DNA from: CAYUNA01 sp047629355
GTDB taxonomy: Bacteria; Bacteroidota; Bacteroidia; Chitinophagales; Saprospiraceae
NCBI GenBank assembly: GCA_047629355.1
Contig: JBLHWU010000033.1
Coordinates: forward strand, 1-37,266
DNA length: 37,266 nt
Direction of reading: 5' to 3'
This document shows, in pieces, positions 1 to 9,493 of this stretch; position 1 is the stretch's first letter; the number at the start of each line of letters is the position of its first letter. A program made the position numbers and the translations under genes. The notes below the pieces were generated by a model. The model was not told the origin of the DNA. It was given only the letters and a program-made list of their open reading frames with translations, and made no database searches.

Positions 1-193
1 CAACGCTTTTGTTGAACTCATATGGAGAAATGGTTGAAACGATTTGACTAAAAACAAATTTTCCCTGATTCATGGCTATGTTTCTTGCGAAATAACCAAA
101 TTTCAGAATCAATTGAAATCAAAAAATAGAAAAACCTTTGTATCTTGCTCAATAACAGCAAGTTGCATCATATTTTTTTTTCTTAACGCAACA

Positions 194-1418
194 CTAATGA
201 TGTTGAGTATATAATTCGAGAATGTTGAGAGCAGTTTGAGGCGAAGGAATGACATCATCATAGTAATTCTGTAAATAAAAAAATAAGGTAGATGAAAGAG
301 AAGTATTACTTCCAATTGTCAAAACGGTTGATGGCTCTAAATTATCATTCAAAATATCGTCTAAATGATTAATTAACCAATCATTTACTAACTGTTCATT
401 ACGGCTATTGTTTAGTAATTTCCAGTTTTCTTTATTTTCATTTAATGTGCTACCACCACTGCCATTGGTAGGGTTTGGCGGTCCATTACCTCCGTATAAT
501 TGAGTCCATAAGGCATTAATAAATACCCAATTGAAGCCATAAACTCCCGCTTCTGCTACTCCTTCGTCTAATGTATTTCCACCATTAAGACAACAATCAT
601 GTTCAGCTTGTGATTAGTTTCCCCCTTCATTACAGAAGCAATGTGAGCCTGTATCACCGGAAGGAGCGAACCCAGCACCATCTATCGTGTACCAAGATGC
701 TGCTCCATTACAGCCATAACTACGATTTTGCACTTCCATATTTTCCTCATCCCCGTTGCCTCCAAAAGTACTGTTCTGCGTTTGTAAATCATACAAATTA
801 AAGAGATTAGCAAAATAGTTAACAGTTATCATGCCTGAAGTTAAATCTAAGTTCTGTAACGTTTCATTAGACTTTATGAATGGCGACTCTGGATAATTCG
901 CAAACTATTGATTATCAATTATTTGCAATTCTAAAAAAGATACTCATTCATAAAGTCTATTATATGTTTTTAATTGTACTTGAATATAAAGCGTCTCATT
1001 ATCTGTCGATAAAAAAGCAAGAACAGCAGTCAATTCATTGTTTTGATAAAAAGGAATACTGACATTAAATAACTCTGAAAATTCTTTGGTAGTCGCACAT
1101 TCCCAACAAGGCATTCCATAATCAGCTACCCAGTTATCTAATTCTGGGTCTTCATTATCCAACTCATAAAGAATCTGACTGGCAATATCTGCTTCAGGTA
1201 TAACCTCTCTTGATTCTATACCCTCAGATGTGAAAAATGCTCTCATCAAATCATTTCGGTAGCTTCGATTAGCTATCGCTTCTGCTAAATCTTCATAAGT
1301 CAACCTCTCCGTTTGCATAACTTCACTATCAGACTTAAATTCCTCTTTTTTATCTTTTTTACACGAAAAGACCAGTAGCGCAAAAGGCTACTAGACAAAA
1401 ATACTTAAAATATTTCAT
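194..1418 (-). pseudogene. Broken lipoprotein gene (about 407 codons, one frameshift and three in-frame stops)
   Basis: One reading frame on the minus strand runs from codon ATG at 1418 to TAG at 196-194 and is interrupted four times. The N-terminus reads MKYFKYFCLVAFALLVFSC, a lipoprotein signal with lipobox VFSC, but only if one base is removed from the A4 run at 1382-1385. After that the frame is constant and carries TGA at 946-944, TAG at 907-905 and TAA at 616-614. Sequence continues sensibly after each stop (for example CFCNEGGN-stop-SQAEHDCCLNGG), with Cys- and Asn-rich stretches, so this was one secreted or surface lipoprotein. I recognise no domain. Use of all three stop types plus a frameshift argues for decay, not recoding. 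An alternative is a shorter surviving product from ATG 1318 (124 codons). A short inverted repeat (868-881 and 945-958) lies between the first two stops. Confidence 0.8.
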
Positions 1419-1571
1419 ACTAAAAATGGTTTTGAGTCTCAAATTTGGAAAAACCAAAAGAGCGCATTATTAAAAATAGTTGAGATGTTTTTAATTATTT
1501 AAAGAACCAACCATTCATTTTTACAGTTGGTTAAATAAATTATTATCGGCGTCACAACCTACAATCTTATC

Positions 1572-1869
1572 ATGTTCATTATGAAGCAAAAGGTAACCAC
1601 CAAAAGTAAATTCTTTCAAAAAAAATTAGACGAGACAAAGAAATCGAAGGTTTAGCACCGTAAACGCTCACTAAGTAACGATGGATGTGCTAAAATTCAA
1701 GGACCAATATTTTTTCAACAACCACAAACAGCAGTAAGGCGAAGCAAGTAGTGTTTCTACGCATCATCATTATTCAGATAAGGTTATTAAACTTTACGAG
1801 CGAGAAGTTGAATGGCTCAATACGGAGAATAAAGCGCTGAAAAGAGAAGTGAAAGCATTGAGAAAATAA
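1572..1869 (+). pseudogene. Remnant of a small regulator-like gene with a coiled-coil tail
   Basis: ATG at 1681 opens a frame (MDVLKFKDQYFFNNHKQQ) that hits TAA at 1735-1737. The same frame then continues open to TAA at 1867-1869, encoding a His-rich linker and a charged helical tail (KVIKLYEREVEWLNTENKA and on to ALRK). Such tails follow the helix-turn-helix in many XRE-type regulators, but the HTH itself is not present here, so that assignment is inference. A further 27-codon open stretch lies upstream at 1572-1655 in another frame. The sequence CACTAAGTAACGAT at 1668-1681, which also starts element P1 at 6212, abuts the ATG, so the upstream part may have been replaced by a repeat end. Confidence 0.4.
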
Positions 1870-1965
1870 GTGATTATCTATAATTTTTAAACTTTCATTA
1901 TCGGTATTAGAAACCCCAAAGACAACTGCTCGGTTTGGAAAACCAAGTTACTTGAATTTAAAAAA

Positions 1966-1995
1966 AGGGTTTCCCACAATCAAATGGAAAACCCT
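1966..1995 (-). terminator. Terminator of the T9SS protein gene
   Basis: GGGTTTCC at 1967-1974 pairs with GGAAAACCC at 1986-1994. On the minus strand the stem is followed by a run of T. It lies about 75 bases past the stop of the large minus-strand gene, so it probably ends that transcript. Confidence 0.6.
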
Positions 1996-2032
1996 TCTCT
2001 ATTTTTAAAAACTAATCAACAACAAAACCACC

Positions 2033-2067
2033 CCGTCTACCGTAAGCCGTCTGCCGTCAACCGTCAA
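2033..2067. repeat. Five tandem 7-bp units of the form CCGTCnn
   Basis: The units are CCGTCTA, CCGTAAG, CCGTCTG, CCGTCAA and CCGTCAA, directly abutting, just outside the stop codon of the large T9SS gene. It is similar in period, though not in sequence, to the TCTGACn heptads at 23473-23509 and 33350-33386. Confidence 0.75.
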
Positions 2068-2069
2068 AA

Positions 2070-5000
2070 TTATTTCGTCAAAATCAATCGCTCATAATGC
2101 GACTGACCTTCAATGATTACCCGTACAATATACATACCTGCCGCCTGATTGCTCAAATCGAAATCTTGCGAAAGCTGTGTCGTTTGACGTTCAGCAACCG
2201 CTTGAATGATTTGTCCCGTTACATTGAAAACTTGAATGTCCACATCAACTGCACGGTTCAATTGCAAGTTCAACGTAGCCAAGCCAGAAGTTGGATTTGG
2301 TGACAACACAACATGCTGAATCACTTCCACTTCACTTGCACTGACAACTTCTTCCAATAGATATCCACGTACATCCTGACAGCCCAAAGCGTCCGTTACC
2401 GTGACAATATATTCGCCCGCATCCAAGTCGCTAATAACCGAAGTATCATCATTCGTATTCCATTCAAAATCATAGGGTGGCGTTCCAAACATTGGACTAA
2501 TATCAATCGACCCGTCATTGCCAATACCGATTGTTGGATTGTCAATATTTGCCATCAAACCTAAGTTTGGAGGACAACCCAATATATTAATATTGTCAAG
2601 GTCTAACCAATAATCACTGCCCGCATGGTTACCAACAAATCTAAAATTAAGCGCACTTCCTGCATAAGCAGATAAATCCACGAATCGAGTCGTCTCTTCG
2701 GCAGAGGTTATGTGATTGGTATTGTCTACGGTATAAATCGTCGTCCAAGTATCCGTACAATCTTCAGAGACTTGTACATCCAATGTATTGTTACCGATTT
2801 CTAAGCCAACTGCGCCCGCCGACCAAATCGTATAACGATAATCGAAACTTAGCGAATCTCCATCGTTGATTGGACCATAACGTTCTGTAGTGGTCGTAAA
2901 AGTAGAACCACCAATAAATAAATTACGCCCAAGCACAACTGTTGAATTATTGTGCGCACCGTCAGCATAAATAAATCCATCCGTTGTCCAGCCTTCAGGT
3001 ACTTCACTGTCTTCAAAACCTTCCATCAATGGCAATGGGAAAGCCGTCACCACTTCGATACGCAAAGTATCGTTGCTGCTATTGCTATCTCCGTCCAAAT
3101 TAGTCCATGCTTCGATTAAATAAAAGCCAGGCTGAGAAAAATCGAAGGTCGTTTCAAAGTCAACCAATAAAGTACTGTCATTACCAACTACGCCCGTAAA
3201 GAAACCATCATTTGGTGGCGAAACGGGTGCCAATACACCATTGACTGCGAAGAAATATTCAAATAAAGACTGCGGGTTCTGACCGAAATTGGTCAAACCA
3301 ACTGTTACGATTTCATTTGCCGTCAGGTTACAACTTTCATTCGTTGGATTAGAAATAATGCCGATTCCAACATCGTTTAACCAAAGTGTTTGGAAAGAAA
3401 TTGGTCCAAACGTTTTACTGGTATCTGCGTCGCAATCCGTCGTGATGTAAACGTTATACCAAGTGTTTTCTTCCAAGTTATTCATTTGGAAAGAAGAGAT
3501 GGTGTTGCCGAGCGTCGCACTAATTCCCGTACCTAAAGTAAAACCTAAAGTACCATATTCTACAATATAGCTTGCGGTCGCATTGTCGTCACTCATCCAC
3601 TCTACCGTTGCATTATTAGCATTGACATCCTGCATAAAACCATCCAAAATAATCAGACAGTCATTTGGTAAGGCAGAGACAGTTGTCGTAAAAGTAATCG
3701 GACCGACGGTCGTACTCAATCCGGCGCCACCACCACAATCAACTGTTACATAAGCATCGTAAGTAACGCAAGGATTTAAACCTTCCAATTCTAAAGAGTT
3801 AGTCGTAGAACTAGCCGTCAATCCTGCGCCTACAGGAAAACCTGTTGGACCATATTCAATCACATAATTCATCGCAATATCCACACTTTCCCAAGTAAGC
3901 AAAGCGGTAGAATCCGTTAATGTGCCTACTTCAAAAGTGGTAATTGGAGAAGCCGCCGGACAATCTGGGCAAAAAGCAACCGCTGTAAATACCGCATCTC
4001 CCTGATCTGGATTTGGACCGGCAGTATACAAAGGAATCGCGTCAGAATCAGATAGTGTGTAGGTATTGCTAAAACCACTAAACCCAACCTGCGTATATCC
4101 AATAACTACGTCAGAACCAACCAATACTGGAATAGTAAAAATTTCATTAATCCCACTATTTTCTAAACAGTTAAGCGTATATTGAGTCGTTACATTATTA
4201 ATCGTAACAGAAACAAACGAGCCGTCCCAACCTTGATTGCCAAAACCACTATCGTTCAACTCTAAGATATAGTTACACATTCCCGGAGGATTCACAAATC
4301 CCGTTTGGAAAACGATTGGTCCAATTGCGACTCCATCTTCCATTGCACAATTCGCAAAAATATACACTTCATATAAGGTGTTTTCTGACAAGCCTGCAAA
4401 GTCGAAAGAAGTGCCAGTTGCATTTTCTACCGTTCCCCCTCCTGGAGTAAATCCTTGAAGTCCCCACTCTATCGTATAAGCCAATGCAGAATCCAAGCCC
4501 ATCCAATTCATCGTAACAGATTCTGCCGTAATATCCGTGAATGTAATAAGTTCTTCGTCCAAAGCTGGACAATCTGGACAAACTGCAGTTTCTGTATAAA
4601 CAATGCCTAAGGTCGGATTTGGTCCATCCGAAAAGAGATTAATGCCACTTGGGTCAAGCAATTCGTAAGTAATTTCATTTTGAAATCCACCAGTTTGATA
4701 GTCTAATTCAATTGGCAAACCTTCAAAAACAGGAATTTGAAAAGTTGCAAAAAATCCATCATCGTTAATACAATCATCGATGATGGTATAATCCGTTGAA
4801 ATGCCATTATGCGTTATTGTCAAAATTGAGCCATTCCAGCCATCACCAAAGGAATCAAATAAATTTAAAGTGTAAGCACAACTTTGCGGAGGATTAATAA
4901 ACGGTGTTGTAAAATCTACTGGACCAACTGCAGGACTTAAGCCATCAGTCGCACCACAATCAGCGACAACATATACATCATATTGAGTGATTTCATCCAA

Positions 5001-6128
5001 ACCCATTATCGTGGTGGTCAAATCAGTCGTCGTTATCGTCGTACCGCTACCTGGTGTAAAACCAGCAGGACCATATTCAACTATATAAGACACCGCCGTC
5101 GGTGCAGCCATCCAAGACACTTCCACTGAACTCGCTGTAATGTTATCTAAAGTCAAATCGGAAGGTGGCGGACAAGTAAAACTAGTCATAAACATAGTTG
5201 GACCTAAATTAAAACTAAGTCCATCCGCACCGCAATCTGAAAGAATATAAAAGGAATAATTCGTCAATTCGTCTAATCCCGTCAAGGAAGCGGTCAAATC
5301 AGCCATCGTAATCACAGTACCTGTGCCTAATGTAAAGCCAGCTACGCCATATTCTAAAGTATAAGAAGTGGCGTCTGGTGCTGCATCCCAAGTCACTTCC
5401 GCAGAAATACCAAGGATATCGGAGACGACTATATTAGATGGAGGAAAGCAATCCACATTCGACCCACAAGGTAAATTATCACCAGGGTGTCCAATACCGC
5501 TTGCTGCCGATGTGGTAATATCCCAACCAGAGTCATCCACAACCCCCGAAGCTCGGAAGACAAATGTCAGGCAACCAGTAGGATTTGTGCCAGTGAAAAC
5601 AGTATTTGTCAACGCAGCGAAAGTTGCTTGGTTCACTTCTGCACCTAATCCATAAGCCTCAGAATTTCCATCACCAACTCCATCCGAATTGTTGAATAAT
5701 TGCAGTCCAGCGTTCGCTGGGTCATCCAAAATTGTTGAAGGAAATTCGACATTGGCAGGGTTGTCAATATCCAAAATAACGAGCCAATCAAATGAGGAGA
5801 ACACACCAAAACTCGTCATTTCAGCCGTCATCGCACTGCCGTCAGGCGTACAAATTGTCGTCGTCGTTACACAGTCACAATTTAAATAGTTGCCTGCTGC
5901 CCCTTCGACTGCATTATCACCACCCAATCCTCCAAAATCTGTAAATGTAGCACCTGAACCTGCTAAGAGGCATTGCACTTCCCCTTCATTTGGAGTAACT
6001 TGTGCTACTGATTTTTCTTGCCAAAAAAGCATAGAAAATAGCAATAGACAGGTTGTGAAAATTCTGTTTTTGAGGAAAAAAGTCGTCCCAATTCTTTGGG
6101 AATGATAAGTTATACACAAAAATTTCAT
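2070..6128 (-). CDS. Secreted T9SS substrate with FN3, FGDGW and SprB-like modules
   Basis: A 1352-residue exported protein. A signal peptide with an unusually long n-region ends near residue 43 (KSVAQ). Next come a CUB-like region (about 50-225, with GCLTFVF and DSGWD), two FN3 domains (about 228-405), an FGDGW module, FN3, a second FGDGW-type module, two more FN3 domains (to about 905), a CARDB-like stretch, a MAM/jelly-roll-like region starting near LPLMEGFEDSEVPEGW, a SprB-like repeat (GTPPYDFEWN...LDAGEYIVTVTDALGC) and a C-terminal type A sorting domain (SPNPTSG ... GMYIVRVIIEGQ ... LILTK). The C-terminal domain is the established signal for export by the type IX system and surface attachment or release. 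The FN3 copies share the core EYGxxGFxxGxG. The role is probably adhesive or structural; no enzyme domain is visible. It stands alone, with a terminator at 1966-1995. Confidence 0.9.
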   Translation of the reverse strand: MKFLCITYHSQRIGTTFFLKNRIFTTCLLLFSMLFWQEKSVAQVTPNEGEVQCLLAGSGATFTDFGGLGGDNAVEGAAGNYLNCDCVTTTTICTPDGSAMTAEMTSFGVFSSFDWLVILDIDNPANVEFPSTILDDPANAGLQLFNNSDGVGDGNSEAYGLGAEVNQATFAALTNTVFTGTNPTGCLTFVFRASGVVDDSGWDITTSAASGIGHPGDNLPCGSNVDCFPPSNIVVSDILGISAEVTWDAAPDATSYTLEYGVAGFTLGTGTVITMADLTASLTGLDELTNYSFYILSDCGADGLSFNLGPTMFMTSFTCPPPSDLTLDNITASSVEVSWMAAPTAVSYIVEYGPAGFTPGSGTTITTTDLTTTIMGLDEITQYDVYVVADCGATDGLSPAVGPVDFTTPFINPPQSCAYTLNLFDSFGDGWNGSILTITHNGISTDYTIIDDCINDDGFFATFQIPVFEGLPIELDYQTGGFQNEITYELLDPSGINLFSDGPNPTLGIVYTETAVCPDCPALDEELITFTDITAESVTMNWMGLDSALAYTIEWGLQGFTPGGGTVENATGTSFDFAGLSENTLYEVYIFANCAMEDGVAIGPIVFQTGFVNPPGMCNYILELNDSGFGNQGWDGSFVSVTINNVTTQYTLNCLENSGINEIFTIPVLVGSDVVIGYTQVGFSGFSNTYTLSDSDAIPLYTAGPNPDQGDAVFTAVAFCPDCPAASPITTFEVGTLTDSTALLTWESVDIAMNYVIEYGPTGFPVGAGLTASSTTNSLELEGLNPCVTYDAYVTVDCGGGAGLSTTVGPITFTTTVSALPNDCLIILDGFMQDVNANNATVEWMSDDNATASYIVEYGTLGFTLGTGISATLGNTISSFQMNNLEENTWYNVYITTDCDADTSKTFGPISFQTLWLNDVGIGIISNPTNESCNLTANEIVTVGLTNFGQNPQSLFEYFFAVNGVLAPVSPPNDGFFTGVVGNDSTLLVDFETTFDFSQPGFYLIEAWTNLDGDSNSSNDTLRIEVVTAFPLPLMEGFEDSEVPEGWTTDGFIYADGAHNNSTVVLGRNLFIGGSTFTTTTERYGPINDGDSLSFDYRYTIWSAGAVGLEIGNNTLDVQVSEDCTDTWTTIYTVDNTNHITSAEETTRFVDLSAYAGSALNFRFVGNHAGSDYWLDLDNINILGCPPNLGLMANIDNPTIGIGNDGSIDISPMFGTPPYDFEWNTNDDTSVISDLDAGEYIVTVTDALGCQDVRGYLLEEVVSASEVEVIQHVVLSPNPTSGLATLNLQLNRAVDVDIQVFNVTGQIIQAVAERQTTQLSQDFDLSNQAAGMYIVRVIIEGQSHYERLILTK

Positions 6129-6211
6129 AAAATATTGGGTTTGTGGAAAAGAAAATTTGACAGGAAAACCATTAGGCAGTCCTCACAATTTAATTGAACT
6201 AATTTTCACTA

Positions 6212-6395
6212 AGTAACGATAAAAAAATAACTTCCTGATTTTCCAAGTAATTATTTTGCCCTTACTTTTTAAACAGTCATTCTATATAAATAACGTCTAT
6301 TTCAAAAATCAACATCTTTTGTCATTTCGACCGAAGTGAAGAAAAAGACCAAAATAATGGTTATCAAATCGTGAACTTACTCTTTCATCGTTACT
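6212..6395. mobile_element. Palindromic element P1 (184 bp), uninterrupted relative of P3
   Basis: The ends are AGTAACGAT (6212-6220) and ATCGTTACT (6387-6395). Read from either end, about the outer 50 bases match (for example GATAAAAAAATAACTTC against GATGAAAGAGTAAGTTC, then ATTATTTTG in both arms). The left flank is TA; the right flank is AA. The centre carries TCATTTCGACCGAAGTGAAG. The same sequence recurs at 12366-12720 (P3), where it is interrupted by another element. No coding capacity. It fills most of the 535-base gap between the T9SS gene and the MerR gene, in which I see no other feature. Confidence 0.75.
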
Positions 6396-6663
6396 AATTA
6401 AGAATTTTAGACGCCATCATTTTCACAAAAGACATCGCCTATCTTTCTATTTTTTTAAATAGTTTTTTTTAAGGATGGCTAAAATTATAAAAAAAAATAT
6501 AAAACCTACTTTTTTATCTTGCATTCTACTTCTATTTGTAGTGAAAGTTGGTCACATAACAGCGAATTACCTAAACCTTTTAATAAATTGACTGTTTCGA
6601 CTACTGAATTAAAGCACTTCATAAACTTCTTAAATCACTTTTTTTTTAAAAAATTGTTTATAA

Positions 6664-7554
6664 ATGGCAATTTATTCCATCCGTGACTTGGAAAAACTCT
6701 CTGGCATCAAAGCACATACCCTGCGTGTTTGGGAGCGACGCTATGGAATTCTTCAACCTAAAAGAACGCAAACCAATATTCGATATTATCTTGATGAAGA
6801 TTTGCAACTTGTTTTGAATATTGCTTTACTAAATAAAGGAGGTCTCAAGATTTCGAAAATCGCAAAAATGACGGTGCAAGAAATTGCCATTGAAGTTGGG
6901 ATGATTTTAGAGGATAATCCAGATAATGAAATACAAGTTGAAGCAATGACTTTAGCGATGTTAGAGTTGGATGAGATAAAGTTTGACCGAATTCTCGAAG
7001 TCAGAACACAAAGAGACGGTTTTAAAAAAACAATGCTACAGCTCATTTATCCTTTTTTGGAAAAATTGAGTCTATTGTGGCTAACAGGATCGATTAAGCC
7101 TGTCCACGAAAATTTTGTTACCCACTTGATTCGTCGAAAATTGATGGTTGCGATTAATGATATTCCGTTGAGTCGGTCGCGACACAACAAGCAGTTTTTT
7201 CTTTATTTGCCGCCAGGTGAAAAACAGGAGTTAAGCTTACTATCTATTCATTACTTACTTCGAAAAGAAGAATATTCTGTTGTTTATTTAGGAAACAATA
7301 CGTCGATAGTTGATGTAAAAGACGCTTACGAGATTAAGCATCCTAACTTTATTTTTACCATTATTACAGAGACTTTTACGAAAGTTCCAGTTCAACAATA
7401 TGTAGATTCTTTAGTTACAAACTTTCCTGAAAGTCAAATTTTATTGACAGGATATCAAATTGCTGCGCAAGATGTTAAGGCAGCAGAAAACGTTTCGTTA
7501 TTTTATAGTTTAGGAGAATTCTTAGTTTTTTTAGAAGAATTAAAATCAAACTAA
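6664..7554 (+). CDS. MerR-family regulator with degenerate B12-binding region
   Basis: A 296-residue protein. Residues 4-70 form a MerR-type winged helix (YSIRDLEKLSGIKAHTLRVW, ERRYGILQP). The rest aligns in layout with the cobalamin-binding half of CarH/LitR regulators: a helical cap with W139...E149-N150-F151 and a Rossmann-like domain with GEKQELSLL (185-193) and VVYLG (206-210). In B12-binding relatives the cap has E-H-F and the Rossmann part has a His in the GExHxxG-like position. Here they are N150 and Q188, so both expected His residues are missing. Family assignment is solid; loss of cobalamin binding is inference. In Bacteroidota such regulators often sit by carotenoid genes, but none are nearby. 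It converges with the next gene; the two stop codons are only 6 bases apart. Confidence 0.85.
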   Translation: MAIYSIRDLEKLSGIKAHTLRVWERRYGILQPKRTQTNIRYYLDEDLQLVLNIALLNKGGLKISKIAKMTVQEIAIEVGMILEDNPDNEIQVEAMTLAMLELDEIKFDRILEVRTQRDGFKKTMLQLIYPFLEKLSLLWLTGSIKPVHENFVTHLIRRKLMVAINDIPLSRSRHNKQFFLYLPPGEKQELSLLSIHYLLRKEEYSVVYLGNNTSIVDVKDAYEIKHPNFIFTIITETFTKVPVQQYVDSLVTNFPESQILLTGYQIAAQDVKAAENVSLFYSLGEFLVFLEELKSN

Positions 7555-7560
7555 GGAACG

Positions 7561-8295
7561 TTACATTCCTTTAATTCTCCGAAATACCCGCGCAAAATCA
7601 TTCACTTCTTTGTTTACTTTCCATCGATGCCAAAGTTCTCCACCAATCAATGCGCCCATCGCTGTCCCAAAAAGTATATTCCTTAAAATAGCTGTTTCAC
7701 CATGAATTGTATGAAAAAAATTGCTGATAATCAAAACGTCGGCACAAATAACAACGGCAGTCGCTAACAAAAGAAAAATACTGATGGCCCTACTTTTTGC
7801 GATAAAATCGGGTTGCTTTCGCCGCAAACATTTTTTTAAAAACAGGAGAGAAAGTCTATCTTTAGGATTCATCTTTATCAACTCCCGTAAGATGTGGTCG
7901 GCTCGTTCTAAATCAAAAGTATGATAACAAGAGGCTGCTTTTTGAAACAATAATTTGTGAAAAATATCAGTTTCCTGATGCATTTTGACATTATTCATCA
8001 CCGACGCTTCTATCGCCACATCGACCATCAATAAATGCTTTTGATATTTGCCCAATTGAAAAAGGGAGTCAACAAAAACTACCAAAATCTCAAAATATTC
8101 CTGAAAATCTAATTCGCGAATTTTTTGCTCATGCTCATCGTAATAACTCGTGATTGCTCGATATTCTCCAATTTCAATCTCTTTGAAATCGCGATAAACT
8201 TTCGTGTGGTATGTCGATTTAGAATAATTCATTTCATGGATAAAATTTAGACGCTTTAGGGAGTAGGAAATAAATAACCTACTACTTCGCTTCAT
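7561..8295 (-). CDS. Uncharacterised membrane protein with helical N-terminal domain
   Basis: No family recognised. Residues about 25-155 are helical and end in a TPR-like stretch (LFQKAASCYHTFDLERADHI). Two hydrophobic segments follow (ISIFLLLATAVVICADVLII and ILRNILFGTAMGALIGG), then a basic tail (WKVNKEVNDFARVFRRIKGM), so it is probably an inner-membrane protein with its large domain in the cytoplasm. The longest frame starts at 8295, but that ATG lies in the left outer repeat of element H1 (GCTTCATAAATA at 8289-8300, minus strand). The start at 8232 (MNYSKSTYHTK) is more likely, giving 223 residues. Confidence 0.65.
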   Translation of the reverse strand: MKRSSRLFISYSLKRLNFIHEMNYSKSTYHTKVYRDFKEIEIGEYRAITSYYDEHEQKIRELDFQEYFEILVVFVDSLFQLGKYQKHLLMVDVAIEASVMNNVKMHQETDIFHKLLFQKAASCYHTFDLERADHILRELIKMNPKDRLSLLFLKKCLRRKQPDFIAKSRAISIFLLLATAVVICADVLIISNFFHTIHGETAILRNILFGTAMGALIGGELWHRWKVNKEVNDFARVFRRIKGM

Positions 8296-8489
8296 AAATA
8301 ACTGACGATTATAATGATGTTTTAAAAAAGGGAGTTTGAGTGGTAAAACGGTTCCTGCAAAACCGTTTTATCACTCAAACCCTTACCCGCGTTGCCGCAG
8401 GCAACGCGCACTATTTTTTATTGGAGGTCAAAAATTTACAATTTTTTCCCTCCTGATATTTCAAAGTAACTATCAACTATTTATGAAGC
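8289..8489 (-). repeat. Three-hairpin element H1
   Basis: On the plus strand, hairpin c (8330-8382: GGGAGTTTGAGTGG paired with TCACTCAAACCC, inner arms TAAAACGGTT and AACCGTTTTA), hairpin b (8388-8408: CGCGTTGCC-gca-GGCAACGCG) and a weaker a-type hairpin (8423-8453: GGAGG...CCTCC with A/T-rich arms). The order a-b-c is on the minus strand. It is enclosed by an outer inverted repeat: GCTTCATAAATAACTGA at 8289-8305 against TCAACTATTTATGAAGC at 8473-8489 (15 of 17 pair). The outer repeat is unlike those of H4 and H5. No coding capacity. Confidence 0.75.
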
Positions 8490-8553
8490 AAACTACCAAA
8501 TTATGACGAAGTAATTTTTCTTTTAAAAGGAAAAAGGACGAATCAGCATGGTA

Positions 8554-8672
8554 AGTAGCTGGACATAATTAATCTAACATTTAATGACGTATCTTTTTCC
8601 ATTATTTTCCTTTTAAAGATAACAAAAAAATCTTACTCCATAAATTTGTTAGATTAATTGTGTCCAGCTACT
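8554..8672. mobile_element. Palindromic element P2 (119 bp) flanked by TA
   Basis: The left end AGTAGCTGGACATAATTAAT and right end (reverse complement AGTAGCTGGACACAATTAAT) match over about 26 bases with one mismatch. TA flanks it at 8552-8553 and 8673-8674. The interior contains, on the minus strand, GGAGTAAGATTTTTT, shared with P6, so it belongs to the same family but is about 40 bp shorter. It lies 27 bases past the stop of the cyclase gene. Confidence 0.85.
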
Positions 8673-8699
8673 TAGGTTATTTTTTCCTACTCCCTTCTT

Positions 8700-9458
8700 T
8701 CAAAACTCAGGCATTAATTCGTACAAAACAGGCTTACTTGGACTCACATCAATTTCAAAACTCGCCGTTTGAAGGTTTAACAAATAAAGCCCATCTTTGA
8801 TTTCGGTTTTGGCATAAATTAGCTCCGTAATGGTACAATTTTTTCGAATATTGTCAGGGTACTGCCAAAACGCCCGGTGAGACAACAGTTCCCCACCATC
8901 TTCCTCTCTATCCACCGAAGGTAAGTCAATCAATAAATGTTCCACTCCTTGCTCAATTAAATACCTTATCGCTTCGTGATGCACATAAGTTGGATTCGCG
9001 CCAGAGTAGTTGGTGTTCATTTTCAAATCATCGTTCGGTAGCGTCCGAATAACAATAGTATTAATATTTTCATTTTTAAAAATTTCCTCCAATTGGTCTT
9101 TAAAAATCACGCGGTCACCATTGTCGATTTTACGTGGAAAAACGCTCACCAATTTTACCATAAAGTGGTATTGCTGCAAGGATTTATTGATGGTAAACTT
9201 TTCCTTCGCAATGTGCCCAACGCACTCGGTATGCGTGCCGTTTCCGTGCGGATTTATTTTCACATTAAGAAAATTAAGTTGCCCACCCATTTGTGTAGAA
9301 CCAACAAAGTCACCAGCAATTACGGGACTTGTCTCCATCGGCGGTGCATAAAAGCAATTGACGGTGTTGAGTCCTTCTTCCAGCGGAATTGAAATGTCGA
9401 GCGGTTGGTTTAAATCAACTTGGTAGTTTTTATTTTGATGTGCAACGGTAATTTTCAT
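8700..9458 (-). CDS. Cyclase-family (kynurenine formamidase-like) metal hydrolase
   Basis: A 252-residue soluble protein of the cyclase/arylformamidase family (PF04199 type). The metal-binding signature is HGNGTHTE (71-78) with a further His at 82, close to the family pattern HxGTHxDxPxH. LIDLPSVDREEDGG and the HRAFW segment are further family-like features. Known members hydrolyse N-formylkynurenine or related amides or lactones with a bound divalent metal. The exact substrate cannot be read here and no tryptophan-degradation genes are adjacent. ATG 9458 is the natural start. Upstream is palindrome P8, downstream P2. Confidence 0.8.
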   Translation of the reverse strand: MKITVAHQNKNYQVDLNQPLDISIPLEEGLNTVNCFYAPPMETSPVIAGDFVGSTQMGGQLNFLNVKINPHGNGTHTECVGHIAKEKFTINKSLQQYHFMVKLVSVFPRKIDNGDRVIFKDQLEEIFKNENINTIVIRTLPNDDLKMNTNYSGANPTYVHHEAIRYLIEQGVEHLLIDLPSVDREEDGGELLSHRAFWQYPDNIRKNCTITELIYAKTEIKDGLYLLNLQTASFEIDVSPSKPVLYELMPEF

Positions 9459-9493
9459 TAATGAAATTGTGTTAAAAAAATAGTAATTATTAC

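Noticed and set aside
109..315. 68-codon minus-strand frame
   Set aside because: It overlaps the lipoprotein pseudogene's C-terminal frame in another register and has no protein-like features.
194..1318. Stop-codon readthrough or a changed genetic code explaining in-frame stops
   Set aside because: All three stop codons occur within one gene, together with frameshifts, while long intact genes in the same window end at ordinary stops.
2033..2067. CRISPR or phage attachment site in the CCGTC heptads
   Set aside because: A 7-bp period without spacers and no integrase nearby.
5368..6105. Several plus-strand frames opposite the large T9SS gene
   Set aside because: They mirror the codon bias of the real gene on the other strand.
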